DNA of 64,000 bases from Clostridium sp. DL-VIII (GCF_000230835.1 NZ_CM001240.1:5908279-5972278); one strand, 5' to 3'; positions 9,325-19,140 are shown, numbered from the stretch's first letter. Translations and numbers: made by a program. Notes: generated by a model from the sequence alone, not told the origin.

Positions 9325-9711
9325 CTACACCTCCTCTTTTATAAAAGTTATATATTCTTTACGTTTCTTTTGCCCTACTAATGCATCAAAGCCTAAAATT
9401 ACACTTTCCACGCTTTTTTCAAAGGTTTTAAGTAAAACCTGAGCCTGGTTTAGTTCTTCCCGATTAAAATCCTGAAGGTCTAATTTTAAGTATCCGTCTT
9501 TCATCTCGTAAGTTGAATTAAGCTTTAAAACTTCATCCAAACCAATGATTACGCTTTGAGATAATACAGAAACTGAATTACATATCATATCAAATGCTTC
9601 TCCAATAAGTGCAGAATCATTTGAAAAGTCTCTGTCACCACTCATTGCATGACCATTTATTACGAAACCAACTATAACATCTTTATGTTGTTTAACTTTT
9701 ACTTTAATCAT
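9325..9711 (-). CDS. prp: Ribosomal-processing cysteine protease Prp
   Basis: 128 residues between rplU and rpmA, the standard place for Prp, which trims the L27 leader. The catalytic pair is likely H21 (NGHAMSG) and C44 ([10 protein letters not shown]). The two are 23 residues apart, longer than the spacing of about a dozen I recall for S. aureus Prp, because of the segment [18 protein letters not shown]. The ribosome site is weak (GAAGC), which fits coupling to rplU, whose stop lies 7 bp upstream. Confidence 0.85.
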   Translation of the reverse strand: MIKVKVKQHKDVIVGFVINGHAMSGDRDFSNDSALIGEAFDMICNSVSVLSQSVIIGLDEVLKLNSTYEMKDGYLKLDLQDFNREELNQAQVLLKTFEKSVESVILGFDALVGQKKRKEYITFIKEEV

Positions 9712-9718
9712 AATTTTA

Positions 9719-10030
9719 TTATGCTTCGATCTTTTCGATTACTAACTTAGTGTAAGGTTGTCTGTGTCCGTTCTTTCTTCTATAGTCTTTTTTAGACTTA
9801 TATTTGAAAACTATAACCTTCTTTGCCTTACCTTGTGCTGCAACCTTAGCTACAACTTTAGCTCCTTCAACTACTGGAGTACCAACTTTGATACCTGCAT
9901 CAGTTCCTACAGCTAAAACTTCGTTTAATTCAACTGTTGAGTCAACATCAGCGCTAAGTTTTTCAACGTATATTACGTCTCCTTCTTGAACTCTGTATTG
10001 CTTTCCACCTGTTGCTAATACTGCGTACAT
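9719..10030 (-). CDS. rplU: 50S ribosomal protein L21
   Basis: 103 residues, full length, starting [20 protein letters not shown] and ending with the conserved [19 protein letters not shown]. It binds 23S rRNA in the 50S subunit. It is first in the rplU-prp-rpmA operon, with a strong AGGAGGTG site and a long structured leader. Confidence 0.97.
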   Translation of the reverse strand: MYAVLATGGKQYRVQEGDVIYVEKLSADVDSTVELNEVLAVGTDAGIKVGTPVVEGAKVVAKVAAQGKAKKVIVFKYKSKKDYRRKNGHRQPYTKLVIEKIEA

Positions 10031-10117
10031 TAAAACACCTCCTCATAACGGTCTCGCCACTTTTGGTACAAAGATTTAACTTTGTTTTCTATAAAACCTT
10101 ACGTGCGCGGTTTACGA
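10031..10117 (-). promoter_or_regulatory. Probable L21 leader (autoregulatory mRNA structure)
   Basis: The 5' UTR of rplU has GC-rich islands unusual for this AT-rich genome (AAACCGCGCACGTAAGG, then GTGGCGAGACCG) flanking an ACAAAGTTAAATCTTTGT hairpin. Position and words fit the conserved Firmicutes L21 leader. I assign it from context and recognition, not from a covariance search. Confidence 0.55.
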
Positions 10118-10122
10118 ATTTC

Positions 10123-10151
10123 AGTCTACCACAAATTTCTCATGTTGTAAA
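10123..10151 (-). promoter_or_regulatory. Sigma-A type promoter of rplU operon
   Basis: On the minus strand, TTTACA (10146-10151) and TAGACT (10123-10128) are separated by exactly 17 bases and lie just before the structured leader. Confidence 0.55.
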
Positions 10152-10198
10152 GTTTTTTTTAATTTCTACTTACGCAAAAATTCTTTTTAAAGGCCATA

Positions 10199-10250
10199 AG
10201 ATTTTCTTCCTCAACTGTAAACTGTTAATTGTGAACTGTTAACTGAATCA
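10199..10250. repeat. R2 arm overlapping the 3' end of rng
   Basis: AACTGTAAACTGTTAATTGT then GAACTGTTAACTGAAT is R2 arm sequence. It runs over the rng stop codon (10225-10227), so the last RNase G residues (QLTVHN) are encoded by repeat-like DNA. Confidence 0.55.
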
Positions 10251-11673
10251 AGTAGTCCTTTAAATTATCTTTTTGCCCTTGAAATATCAACGGTTCAATT
10301 TTATATCCTTCTATATTATCAACATAAGTCAAATATATTTCTTTATCCAGACCATCTATTTCTTTCACGAAGTCAAATAGATTTTCTTTAATTCTGTCTT
10401 TATAAATATTATCTAATTGTATATGGAAGCTGTTTATCGAGTTTTCTTCCTTCATTCTTATTATTTCATTTTTAATAAGACCTTCAATATAGGATAGTTT
10501 TAAAATCATTCCTCTTCCTTTACACAAGTCGCAGGTTTCTTCCATGTACTCATATACACTCTTTCCTTGTCTCTTTCTTGCAATTTGAACAAGATCCAGT
10601 TGAGTAAATGGGAATATCTTTACATTACCTTTATCTGATCTTAAACTTTCCTTAATGGAATCCATCACAATTTCCTTTTGACCTTTATCTCTCATATCAA
10701 TAAAATCTATTACTATTATTCCACTTAAATTCCTAAGCCTTATCTGTTTTCCTATTTCTTTTGCAGCCTCTAAGTTAGTCTCTAGAATTGTCTTGTTAAA
10801 ACTTTTTTCTTTTACATTCTTTCCACTGTTAACATCAATAACGTACATTGCTTCAGTTTTATCTATGACAATATATCCTCCACAAGGCAAATTGACTTTA
10901 TTATGTCTTAATTTTAATAATTCTTTTTCTAAATTATAAAAATCAAAAAGACTTCTATACCCATCATACTTTTCAACCTTAAAATTTTCCTTCCCTTTTA
11001 TAAAATGAAGTATTTTTTCAAGATCCATATCATCATTCACATAAATTTTTATTATTTCTTCTTCATTAAAATTCATTAGAAGCTTAAATAAGCTTAAATC
11101 TTCACCATAAAGCTTTTTTTCTCCTATTGAGTGCTTCATTTTTTTATCTATATCTTTAAATTCTTCGTAAAGTTTATTTATTTCATTTTTAAGAACTTCT
11201 AAGGTTACATTTGCACCTTCTGTCCTTATAGTAATGCCTGCATCTTCTAAAGAGCTTATATTGCCTCTAATTTCTTTCTTCTTTTCTTCATCTTCTATTC
11301 TTTTAGAAAATTCTATTCCGGTTTCATAACAGTTTAAGACAACATATTTCCCAGGAATTGAAACTTTAGAAGATAACTTAGCCCCTTTATCATTAATAGG
11401 CTCTTTTATTACTTCTACCAATATCTCCTGTCCTTTTTTTATACCTTTTTCTTTTAGCTCCTCGCTGTAATACATGTATCCTTCTTTATCTAAACCTAAA
11501 TCAATAAATATTGAATTTATAGCTGGAAGAATATTTTTAATTCTTCCTTTATAAATTTCTCCTATTACAGGCTTATTGTTATTTTCTTCTACAATGCTTT
11601 CTATCAATTCATTATTTGATTTAACAGCTATCCTTAAAACTTTTTCTCTTCTCTCAATAAAAATCTCTTTCAT
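10225..11673 (-). CDS. rng: Ribonuclease G/E family endoribonuclease
   Basis: 482 residues from the ATG at 11673 (MKEIFIERREKVLRIAV), chosen over an ATG 15 bases upstream because GGGTG stands 8 bases before it. An S1-like domain (about 35-115: IYKGRIKNILPAINSIFIDL) precedes the catalytic domain with metal-binding aspartates in YVIDVNSGKN and IDFIDMRDK. The zinc-link motif CDLCKGRG (C-x2-C) supports dimerisation as in RNase E/G. There is no long C-terminal scaffold, so it is G-like in size. It acts in rRNA maturation and mRNA turnover. The extreme C-terminus is written in R2 repeat sequence. Confidence 0.93.
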   Translation of the reverse strand: MKEIFIERREKVLRIAVKSNNELIESIVEENNNKPVIGEIYKGRIKNILPAINSIFIDLGLDKEGYMYYSEELKEKGIKKGQEILVEVIKEPINDKGAKLSSKVSIPGKYVVLNCYETGIEFSKRIEDEEKKKEIRGNISSLEDAGITIRTEGANVTLEVLKNEINKLYEEFKDIDKKMKHSIGEKKLYGEDLSLFKLLMNFNEEEIIKIYVNDDMDLEKILHFIKGKENFKVEKYDGYRSLFDFYNLEKELLKLRHNKVNLPCGGYIVIDKTEAMYVIDVNSGKNVKEKSFNKTILETNLEAAKEIGKQIRLRNLSGIIVIDFIDMRDKGQKEIVMDSIKESLRSDKGNVKIFPFTQLDLVQIARKRQGKSVYEYMEETCDLCKGRGMILKLSYIEGLIKNEIIRMKEENSINSFHIQLDNIYKDRIKENLFDFVKEIDGLDKEIYLTYVDNIEGYKIEPLIFQGQKDNLKDYLIQLTVHN

Positions 11674-11689
11674 TCTTATAACACCCACT

Positions 11690-11716
11690 TCTTCAGTACT
11701 TATAATTCTTAACTCC
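11690..11716. repeat. Short R2-like arm at the 3' end of the TIGR03936-type gene
   Basis: On the minus strand AAGTTAGGAGTTAAGAATTA resembles R2 arm words. Its GAGTTAA supplies the final Ser codon and the TAA stop of the upstream gene. It may be chance. Confidence 0.3.
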
Positions 11717-12419
11717 TAACTTTACTAAGTGGAATAAGTTTATCGTTTTTATAAAAATACATTTCTTCGCGCTTTACATTAACAAAAGAATCTAAAATGG
11801 CATTTGATGTTTTTTCCTGAATATATTGAACAAGTAAATCTGCACTTAAATGTTCTCTGCTTCCTGTACTTATTACCACATTGAGTACTAAATATTCATC
11901 TTTAATCCAAAAGCTAAACTCTTTTACAAAAGTTCTTATGTTAACTTCTCTTTCACCTTTTTTACTTTTCTTTATAGCATTCCATTCCTTTGCTTCTAAA
12001 AGCTTATTAATTTCTTCTTCAAGTTTAGACACATCAGAATACTTAATCTTTATTGTATATCTAGCTGCATCAATTAATGCCATAGCTTGTGGCACTTTCT
12101 TTTCTCCTTCTTTGTAAGGAATTGCTGTAGCACTTATATACTTTATTCCACTTGGAGCAGTTTCATTTAATTTATCCACAATTTCTTTTTCATCTACCTC
12201 AGTTGTGAGCACCATATCCATATATTCTCCACTTGAATATACTCCAACCGATAAAGGCTGAGCTATTGAAGTGTTCATATGTGGGTTAAATCCTTGTGAA
12301 AATTCTACAGGAAGTCCCGCTCTTCTAATATTTTTTTGAATAGTTTTAAGAACATCTAAATGAGATATAAATTTTATATTTTCTTCTTTAGTAAATTTAG
12401 TTAAGTATCGCACCTTCAA
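11709..12419 (-). CDS. TIGR03936-type protein partnered with radical SAM enzyme
   Basis: 236 residues, beginning MKVRYLTKFTKEENIKFISH if the TTG at 12419 is used. GGGGAG lies a few bases upstream of that TTG, and relatives begin with the same K-(V/I)-R-Y pattern. An in-frame ATG at 12431 has little upstream signal. The family (DUF2344/TIGR03936) occurs beside, or fused to, TIGR03960 radical SAM proteins; its biochemical role is unknown. Here it overlaps the radical SAM gene by about 23 bp, so the two are translationally coupled. Confidence 0.88.
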   Translation of the reverse strand: MKVRYLTKFTKEENIKFISHLDVLKTIQKNIRRAGLPVEFSQGFNPHMNTSIAQPLSVGVYSSGEYMDMVLTTEVDEKEIVDKLNETAPSGIKYISATAIPYKEGEKKVPQAMALIDAARYTIKIKYSDVSKLEEEINKLLEAKEWNAIKKSKKGEREVNIRTFVKEFSFWIKDEYLVLNVVISTGSREHLSADLLVQYIQEKTSNAILDSFVNVKREEMYFYKNDKLIPLSKVRS

Positions 12420-14253
12420 AACACTCCCCATCTTTAAAGTTCACATTAACACCACATCCAGTACATCCGACTCTGCAGTTTTGTGTTAATTCTGCTTTCT
12501 TAGCCTTTTCATTTTCTATCTCTAAGTACTTTCTATTTACTCCAATATCAATAAAATCCCAAGGCAATACTTCATCATAGCTTCTTTCTCTATACGCATA
12601 GAAATCTGGGGTTAAACTGCATTCTTTCATAGCTTCCATCCATATATTGAAATTAAAGTATTGATCCCATCCATCAAACTTAGCACCTTTTTCAAAAGCT
12701 TTTATTAATACATCACATAATCTTCTATCTCCTCTTGCAAAGACAGATTCCATAACTGATGTTTTTTGTTCATGGTAATTATAAACTATGCATTTGGATT
12801 TAATTGAAGATTTAACAGCCTTAATTTTTTCAGTAACATCTTCAAATTTAGCCATTGGAGCCCATTGGAATGGTGTAAATGGCTTTGGTATAAGTATTGA
12901 AGTACTTACCGTAAGTCTAAGACCTTTGTTATTATTTATCTTATTAGGTACTTGCTTGTATCTATATACTATTTTTTCCGCTAACTCTCCAATTCCCATG
13001 CAGTCTTCTAATTCCTCATATGGAAGCCCAACCATAAAATAAAGTTTTAAAGTCTTCCAGCCTGCTTCAAACGCACTTGTTGCTGCATCTAATATTTTCT
13101 CTTCAGTAAGTCCCTTATTTATTATGTCTCTCATTCTTTGAGAGCCTGCTTCAGGTGCAAAAGTAAGTCCAGTCTTTCTTACCTTTTGAATATCTTTAAG
13201 TAAATCAACTGAAAATGCATCTACTCTTATTGATGGGAGCGCTATACCCACTCTATCCTCTTCATGTTCATGAACTAAATCTGTTATTAGACCTCTTATA
13301 TCAGAATAATCACAGGTACTTAAGGATGATAGAGAAATTTCTTCATAGCCAGTGCTTTTAACTAATTTTCTTGCTAATTCTTTTAAATCTTCTTTTGTCT
13401 TTTCCCTGACAGGTCTATAAATCATACCTGCCTGACAGAATCTACAGCCATTAGTACATCCTCTAAATACTTCTAAAACTATTCTATCATGGACAATTTC
13501 TGTATATGGAACAATTATATCTGTCGGGAAATCAACCTTAGTATAATTATTTATAATTCGCTTTGTAATCTTCTTTGGCACATCATCATATTTTGGTTTA
13601 AATTCTTTTATTGTATTATCTTCATTATATATAACCTCATATAATGAAGGCACATATATTCCTTGAATCTTAGATATTTCCCTTAAGAATTCTTTCTTAT
13701 TCCATTTATCTTTATACTTATTGTAAACATCTAAGACATCATTCATCATCTCTTCGCCTTCACCAATTTCAAAGAAATCTACTATATCATATAAAGGTTC
13801 TGGATTATATGCACAAGGACCTCCTGCCATAACTATAGGTTCATCCTCTCCTCTTTCAGATGCTCTTACAGTTATTCCAGATAAATCTAACATATTTAAT
13901 ATATTTGTATAACTCATTTCATATTGAAGAGTAAAACCTAAAATATCAAATTCTTTTAAAGAATCCTTAGTTTCCAGAGTAAATAAAGGAATATTATTTT
14001 TTCTCATTTGCTCTTCCATATCAGGCCATGGTGCAAATGTCCTTTCACAATATGTATCACTTCTTTGATTTATAGTATGATAAAGAATTCTACTTCCTAA
14101 ATGGGACATTCCAACTTCATAAACATCTGGGAAACAAAATGCAAATCTTATATTCACTTCTGCTGGATTCTTAACTACTTGATTTAATTCTCCACCAGTA
14201 TATCTACTTGGTTTTTCAACCTTAAATAAGATATCATCCGAAATTTTATTCAT
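12397..14253 (-). CDS. B12-binding-like radical SAM protein, TIGR03960 type
   Basis: 618 residues. The N-terminal half resembles a cobalamin-binding Rossmann domain (RFAFCFPDVYEVGMSHLGSR) but no clear DxHxxG cobalamin motif is visible. The radical SAM core has the 4Fe-4S motif CTNGCRFCQ in RGCTNGCRFCQAGM. The C-terminal CRVGCTGCGV adds more cysteines and may bind a second cluster. The substrate is unknown. It is conserved upstream of rng and rplU in clostridia, together with the TIGR03936 partner, which suggests a role in RNA or ribosome modification; that is inference. Confidence 0.9.
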   Translation of the reverse strand: MNKISDDILFKVEKPSRYTGGELNQVVKNPAEVNIRFAFCFPDVYEVGMSHLGSRILYHTINQRSDTYCERTFAPWPDMEEQMRKNNIPLFTLETKDSLKEFDILGFTLQYEMSYTNILNMLDLSGITVRASERGEDEPIVMAGGPCAYNPEPLYDIVDFFEIGEGEEMMNDVLDVYNKYKDKWNKKEFLREISKIQGIYVPSLYEVIYNEDNTIKEFKPKYDDVPKKITKRIINNYTKVDFPTDIIVPYTEIVHDRIVLEVFRGCTNGCRFCQAGMIYRPVREKTKEDLKELARKLVKSTGYEEISLSSLSTCDYSDIRGLITDLVHEHEEDRVGIALPSIRVDAFSVDLLKDIQKVRKTGLTFAPEAGSQRMRDIINKGLTEEKILDAATSAFEAGWKTLKLYFMVGLPYEELEDCMGIGELAEKIVYRYKQVPNKINNNKGLRLTVSTSILIPKPFTPFQWAPMAKFEDVTEKIKAVKSSIKSKCIVYNYHEQKTSVMESVFARGDRRLCDVLIKAFEKGAKFDGWDQYFNFNIWMEAMKECSLTPDFYAYRERSYDEVLPWDFIDIGVNRKYLEIENEKAKKAELTQNCRVGCTGCGVNVNFKDGECFEGAILN

Positions 14254-14283
14254 TAATATATTTCCTCCTTAAAACGCACGTCT

Positions 14284-14509
14284 TTAGGTGATATCCTGCC
14301 GAAATCAAATACATTTTTGTTCCCCCGGACTGTGAAAATATCGCTGGAAGTTTCTAAATCAGAGTTTGTGCCAATTCCTGCATGTTCCTGAGGCAAGCTC
14401 AGGACAAGCAATAAATTGAACAAACTCTAATTAAGAAACTTTTCAGTTCATTTTCAAATGCCGTCTCCACAAAAATGTATTTGATTCCCGTGTAAAGATA
14501 TGCACCTAA
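14284..14509. repeat. R3 long inverted-repeat element, copy 1
   Basis: A 226-bp imperfect inverted repeat. The left arm begins TTAGGTGATATC and runs through GAAATCAAATACATTTTTGT and AGTTTCTAAATCAGAGTTTG. The right arm repeats these in reverse complement (CAAACTCTAATTAAGAAACT, ACAAAAATGTATTTGATTCC) and ends GATATGCACCTAA. The central loop includes CCTGCATGTTCCTGAGGCAA and GACAAGCAATAAATTGAAC. A second copy is at about 48577-48823. No coding potential is visible. Confidence 0.7.
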
Positions 14510-14758
14510 TTTCAGTAAATTTATAACTTCAGTATAAGTAAAGATACCTATAAAATTCATTTTTAGCACTAATATTTTTAATTTTAGTGTTTACTATATA
14601 TGCATAAATAAAAGAAGTATAAACTATTATTGCTATACTTCTTATTTGCTATCCCTATTCTAACACAATTACTTCTTATTGAAAACAACCTTATTCCTAG
14701 TGAACTCTACATATGCGACATATAAACTAGGTTTATAACTTAGATCTTATATTTTTTA
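14510..14758. other. Intergenic stretch without recognised gene
   Basis: AT-rich DNA between R3 and an R2 copy. It contains the weak hairpin AGAAGTATAAAC..TATACTTCTT at about 14610-14643, which could be a terminator. I see nothing else. Confidence 0.4.
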
Positions 14759-14867
14759 TAAGTTATGAGTTATGAATTTAGGAAGAAAAGCCACAGGCTT
14801 TTCAATAATATATGTTTCAGAAATCCCTTTTAAGAGATTTCATCTTTAATTCATAACTCATAATTGT
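14759..14867. repeat. R2 nested palindromic repeat downstream of the DUF445 gene
   Basis: The outer arm AAGTTATGAGTTATGAATT pairs with TTAATTCATAACTCATAATT. Inside are AAAAGCCACAGGCTTTT (14786-14802) and AAATCCCTTTTAAGAGATTT. Confidence 0.65.
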
Positions 14868-14916
14868 GTATAAATAATCTAAAAATCACAGGTAATAACT
14901 TTAATTTTCAATTTAT

Positions 14917-17900
14917 TTATTTATAATGTGTTAATTCTTTTTTTGAAGATACATTACTATATCTAAGATCAAGTCCTAATAGAATAATTGATAAACCTAC
15001 ATTAATACCAAATACAAAACCAAATATTCCATAAAGACGTAACTTACTAAAAAAGTCTCCTGCAAATGAGTTAAATAACATATCAATTTCTTTAGGATCA
15101 AGTGCTTCAATTTGTTTATTACTTATATTCTTTAAGTTTATTTCCTGTAATATAGGAACAATATATTCACTAGCAGAACTTAATCCTATTTGTATTATTT
15201 GGCCTATTATGTAATTTTTCGAATCATCTGTAACAAAATCTAAATTATCATCAATTGCATTTTGTACTACTTTTTCTATTAAGTTAATATTAGTTTTATT
15301 AAATTCTTCATCTTCAAAAATAGTCTTAACAACTTTCTCAATATCTCTATCTAAAATATCAAAATCAACAATTTGTTTTATCTGAATCTTTGATATTGTG
15401 CTGTCATAAAGCTCTTCTACAAACACAGCTAAATGTTTCTTAGACACTTCGCTAGAACTAATTAAATTTAAGACCTTATGTACAACTTCTTTGACATTTT
15501 CATCTGTAATTCCATCAAAAGCTTGTAAACTCGATATATTGAAAAATGGCTCTATTAATTTTTCTTCTAAAAACTCTCCTGTTATTTTAGATACAGCCTC
15601 TGCATTTTTACTTAAGCTACTATAAACATCTCCTTTTATTATATTAAATTCATTATAAAATTTTTCATAAACTAAATCTAAGCTATGTAAGTTACATAAT
15701 TTAAGATATTCTATAAGCGGAGTTGAAAAGACATGTTCTAAAACAAAAGTACTAAACTTATTAATATTTTCTCTTAAAGCAGCTTCTTTATTAAACTTTT
15801 CAAATATATTATCAATTAGCATTACTGTATTGATTTTATCAGCCTCAATCTTTAATTCGCTTACTTTCATTGGATAAATATTTTTATCTAATACCATCCT
15901 ACAGATATTAATGATATTATCGCCTTCGCTTTTTATAAATATTGGCAGTTTCTTATACAATATGATTTCTACAACCTTATATGCTATGTCATCTCCACCA
16001 AAAGCTCCATAAGCTATCTTCTCAAAGAAATTAAGATTATCTTTAATTGTCTCCTGTACGGTAAAGGCAAGCTGCTCTTTATTGCTTTGTAAATATAAAA
16101 TAGCTCTATCCGTAATTTTATCAGCTAATATCTCTAGGTTTACATCAATAACTTCTTTAACTTTTCCAATAAACATTGATCCAATATCATTATTCTCATC
16201 TAACCCATCATTTAAGAACTGTCTTATTTTATTGCCTGCATCTATTTTTAAATCGTTAGTAATATATGAGTAAAGCTTAATTTCAAAGTTCCCATTAACT
16301 TTATTAATAGAAGCCTTTCCCAAGATATCTTCACATGATTTTTTTATTTGTAAATCATAGTCATTTCTATAGGCGCTAATAATTGTATTTATTAAATCTG
16401 TTTCCTTGGCACTATTAATTTTTTCTTTGAGAATCTTTTCAATTTGAATTTCAGCATATTGTTTTGTTTCAAATATTTCTCTTGGTAAAATATCATTAAC
16501 ATGATTATCTGAAGAAAGTTTTTTCTGTGCCAAATCAACCAAGTAATTTTCAGCTTCATTAAGGCTATCTATTAACTTTGGCATAATACTTAAAACATGA
16601 TTCTTTTTAATAAATTTATCAAACTTAGTTTCTTTTATTTTATCTGCTATTTTTTTAGATAAACTTGGTTTATTATCACAATATTTCAAAATCCCTTTAT
16701 AAATATATCGTCCTATATCTCGTTTCTTATTTCTAACAAAGTTAACTAAAACCTGATAATTATTATTCGTTATTAAGGCCATTAACGCTGATGTAGTAAT
16801 ATCTTTATGCTTATTAAAACTTTTATTAATTTCCTCTTTATTTAACAATTCTTCATCAATTAATTTAGCCATTCCAACTGCAAACTGGTTTTTATGGGCT
16901 GGAATATACCCTAAAGCAAATTTCTTAAAAAACGGTATTTTTGAAACAATTTTATTTTCTTTATATGGATGAAAAATCATCCACAATGCTATTACATTTG
17001 TTATGTAACCAATACCCGCCATAATTGCAAGTGACATTATTAAATTAATCAGGCTTCCTGGGAACCCATACCACCCAATAGAGTCAGGAAAAATAAGCTG
17101 ATATGCTATTCCTACCACTGTTCCAAGAATACCACCAAAAACAGAAAGAGGCTTAAGCTGATTTCCCATAAACTCCTGAACTATGTCGCAAATCTCATCT
17201 TCATCATATTTATTTAAATTATCTTTTGCAAATTTTTTAATATTACCATCCAATAAATTTGGAAGCTTAGAAATTAATGTTGGATATCCTTCATTTATTA
17301 GAATATCTGATAAATTCTCTTTATTAAAATATGTATTGATTACTTCTCTGACTTCACGTTTCTTATTTTTATCCACAATTTCTTTATAGCTTACCATGAA
17401 ATTATCCACAATAAAGTCTGAAATATCCACTTCATACTTTTCTAATGTTGAAACTAAATTTATATTTTTTACTTTTGAAACTATAAAGTTCTTTAGCTTT
17501 TCCTTATATATAACGCTATCTCTATTTAATACATTACCAGCTAGACTTACGAATTTATTAGACAACTTAGAAACTTTATTTTCTGGAAGTAATTGTAACA
17601 AATTCTTATTAAATAATTCATTACCTTTTATATTTATAAAATCACTAATTGCAGTATTAACTTTCGCATTTAATTTATCTTTATTTCTAAAAATACTTCT
17701 ATACAATGTTGGTTTTAGTTTATTATTAAATAGATTTACTAAATCAAGTTCAATAAATTTATCTATACTCTTTGATAGCTGTGATTTAACTATAGCTCCT
17801 ATAATATTTTTCCCATGCAGGTTACACTGCTTAATAATAAAGTCTACTGCTTTTTCACAACTTATAAAATCCTGCTTCTCAAGTAACTTCACAATATCTT

Positions 17901-19140
17901 TTATCTTTTTATTTTTTAAATAATTTATTATTGTATTGGTTAATTTATTATAAGAATCCTCATCTAAACTATTATTAAAATAATTAATGATTTTATTCAC
18001 AATATCATTTTCAGATGAAATATCTCCCATAAGTGCACTTCTAACTTTTGAAATCACAAGTTTTTTAATATTTTCGTCCATGCCGTCAATAGCTTCATCA
18101 ATGGCTTCTTCGATCATTTCATCAAAAGATTCCTTATTATTTAAAATCCATTCTGATATGTATGGCATAATTTTAGGAATAACTGTTTTTATGAATCCTG
18201 TCAAAGAGGTTTCCATTTCAGCTGGAAGAAGTTCATAAATTGTAAAATCAATATCTTTTCCAATCAAATAAAGCTCATTTATAAAATTTAATATTAATTC
18301 TCTGCCTTTAGGAGAATTAATGAGATTATTCATTTTATTATATAGATTAAGAGTAATCTCTTTTTCTTCAGAATCTGAAATAAATTTGTTAAGTGTATAA
18401 TCATTAATCCTTTCTTGCAATTTTATAACAGTTGAATTTACGTTTATAGCTTCAAGTATTTTATCAAAGAATATTTGACAGGATTGTTCATCTTTTAAAA
18501 TATTCTCATTAACTATCTCTATAATGTTTTTAGATACATTATTGATCAATTTTTCTTGTAACTCTTCTGAAAAAATTTCCGAAAGCTTCTTGTTAGAATT
18601 TTCTTCATATAAATCAGAGATAAGCTCTTTAAGTGTACTGCTTTTCTCAACTTCATTTACTAATAAATCATAGGTTGAAGTTACTATTTGAGAAATTTGT
18701 TCTTCATTTAATAAATCCTCTAAATTCATTTTAGTAAAAATGTTACCCAAAAATTCTGGCAAAACTTCATGTAAATTTTTTCTTATAAATCCTTCACTTA
18801 AAGCATCACTATTAGAAAAATCAAAAACTTCCTGTACTTTCATATCTCCAATATTATCATTTAATCCTTTTTCCAAAAAGAATTCAGAAATCTGATTAAT
18901 GTAAACATCCAAATTCTTATTCGAAATTTCAGCTTTTAAAGTTTTAGAATTTATTATATCTCTTTCAAGCAACTCACTAATTTCTTCTATAAATTTTTCT
19001 CTTTTCTTTTTTACTACTCCGCCTAGCTTTAAAGGTGTATATTCCTTAAAAAGCATATTTACGGCATATTTATTTGTTATATATCCTGATATTCCTCCCG
19101 AAATACCTTGTAATAATATTAGTAAAACAAACTTTAACAT
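14917..19140 (-). CDS. Giant DUF445-family membrane protein with tandem domains
   Basis: 1407 residues, several times the size of YheB-type DUF445 proteins. The N-terminal membrane segment contains GGISGYITNKYAVNMLFKEY. A second, diverged unit starts near residue 680-720 with a hydrophobic pair and GIGYITNVIALWMIFHPY, followed by KIPFFKKFALGYIPAHKNQF. Each is followed by long alpha-helical, acidic stretches with many LLPE/ISEL-type repeats. One more membrane helix (LYGIFGFVFGINVGLSIILL) lies at the C-terminus. This looks like internal duplication of the GYITN module with expanded extramembrane helices. The function of DUF445 is unknown. The start has AGGAGA upstream. It lies 150 bp downstream of the HerA-like module gene. 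Confidence 0.8.
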   Translation of the reverse strand: MLKFVLLILLQGISGGISGYITNKYAVNMLFKEYTPLKLGGVVKKKREKFIEEISELLERDIINSKTLKAEISNKNLDVYINQISEFFLEKGLNDNIGDMKVQEVFDFSNSDALSEGFIRKNLHEVLPEFLGNIFTKMNLEDLLNEEQISQIVTSTYDLLVNEVEKSSTLKELISDLYEENSNKKLSEIFSEELQEKLINNVSKNIIEIVNENILKDEQSCQIFFDKILEAINVNSTVIKLQERINDYTLNKFISDSEEKEITLNLYNKMNNLINSPKGRELILNFINELYLIGKDIDFTIYELLPAEMETSLTGFIKTVIPKIMPYISEWILNNKESFDEMIEEAIDEAIDGMDENIKKLVISKVRSALMGDISSENDIVNKIINYFNNSLDEDSYNKLTNTIINYLKNKKIKDIVKLLEKQDFISCEKAVDFIIKQCNLHGKNIIGAIVKSQLSKSIDKFIELDLVNLFNNKLKPTLYRSIFRNKDKLNAKVNTAISDFINIKGNELFNKNLLQLLPENKVSKLSNKFVSLAGNVLNRDSVIYKEKLKNFIVSKVKNINLVSTLEKYEVDISDFIVDNFMVSYKEIVDKNKKREVREVINTYFNKENLSDILINEGYPTLISKLPNLLDGNIKKFAKDNLNKYDEDEICDIVQEFMGNQLKPLSVFGGILGTVVGIAYQLIFPDSIGWYGFPGSLINLIMSLAIMAGIGYITNVIALWMIFHPYKENKIVSKIPFFKKFALGYIPAHKNQFAVGMAKLIDEELLNKEEINKSFNKHKDITTSALMALITNNNYQVLVNFVRNKKRDIGRYIYKGILKYCDNKPSLSKKIADKIKETKFDKFIKKNHVLSIMPKLIDSLNEAENYLVDLAQKKLSSDNHVNDILPREIFETKQYAEIQIEKILKEKINSAKETDLINTIISAYRNDYDLQIKKSCEDILGKASINKVNGNFEIKLYSYITNDLKIDAGNKIRQFLNDGLDENNDIGSMFIGKVKEVIDVNLEILADKITDRAILYLQSNKEQLAFTVQETIKDNLNFFEKIAYGAFGGDDIAYKVVEIILYKKLPIFIKSEGDNIINICRMVLDKNIYPMKVSELKIEADKINTVMLIDNIFEKFNKEAALRENINKFSTFVLEHVFSTPLIEYLKLCNLHSLDLVYEKFYNEFNIIKGDVYSSLSKNAEAVSKITGEFLEEKLIEPFFNISSLQAFDGITDENVKEVVHKVLNLISSSEVSKKHLAVFVEELYDSTISKIQIKQIVDFDILDRDIEKVVKTIFEDEEFNKTNINLIEKVVQNAIDDNLDFVTDDSKNYIIGQIIQIGLSSASEYIVPILQEINLKNISNKQIEALDPKEIDMLFNSFAGDFFSKLRLYGIFGFVFGINVGLSIILLGLDLRYSNVSSKKELTHYK

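Noticed and set aside
17396..17923. 175-codon plus-strand frame opposite the DUF445 gene
   Set aside because: Antisense frame made Phe/Ser/Leu-rich by the helical Lys/Glu/Asn-rich gene on the other strand.
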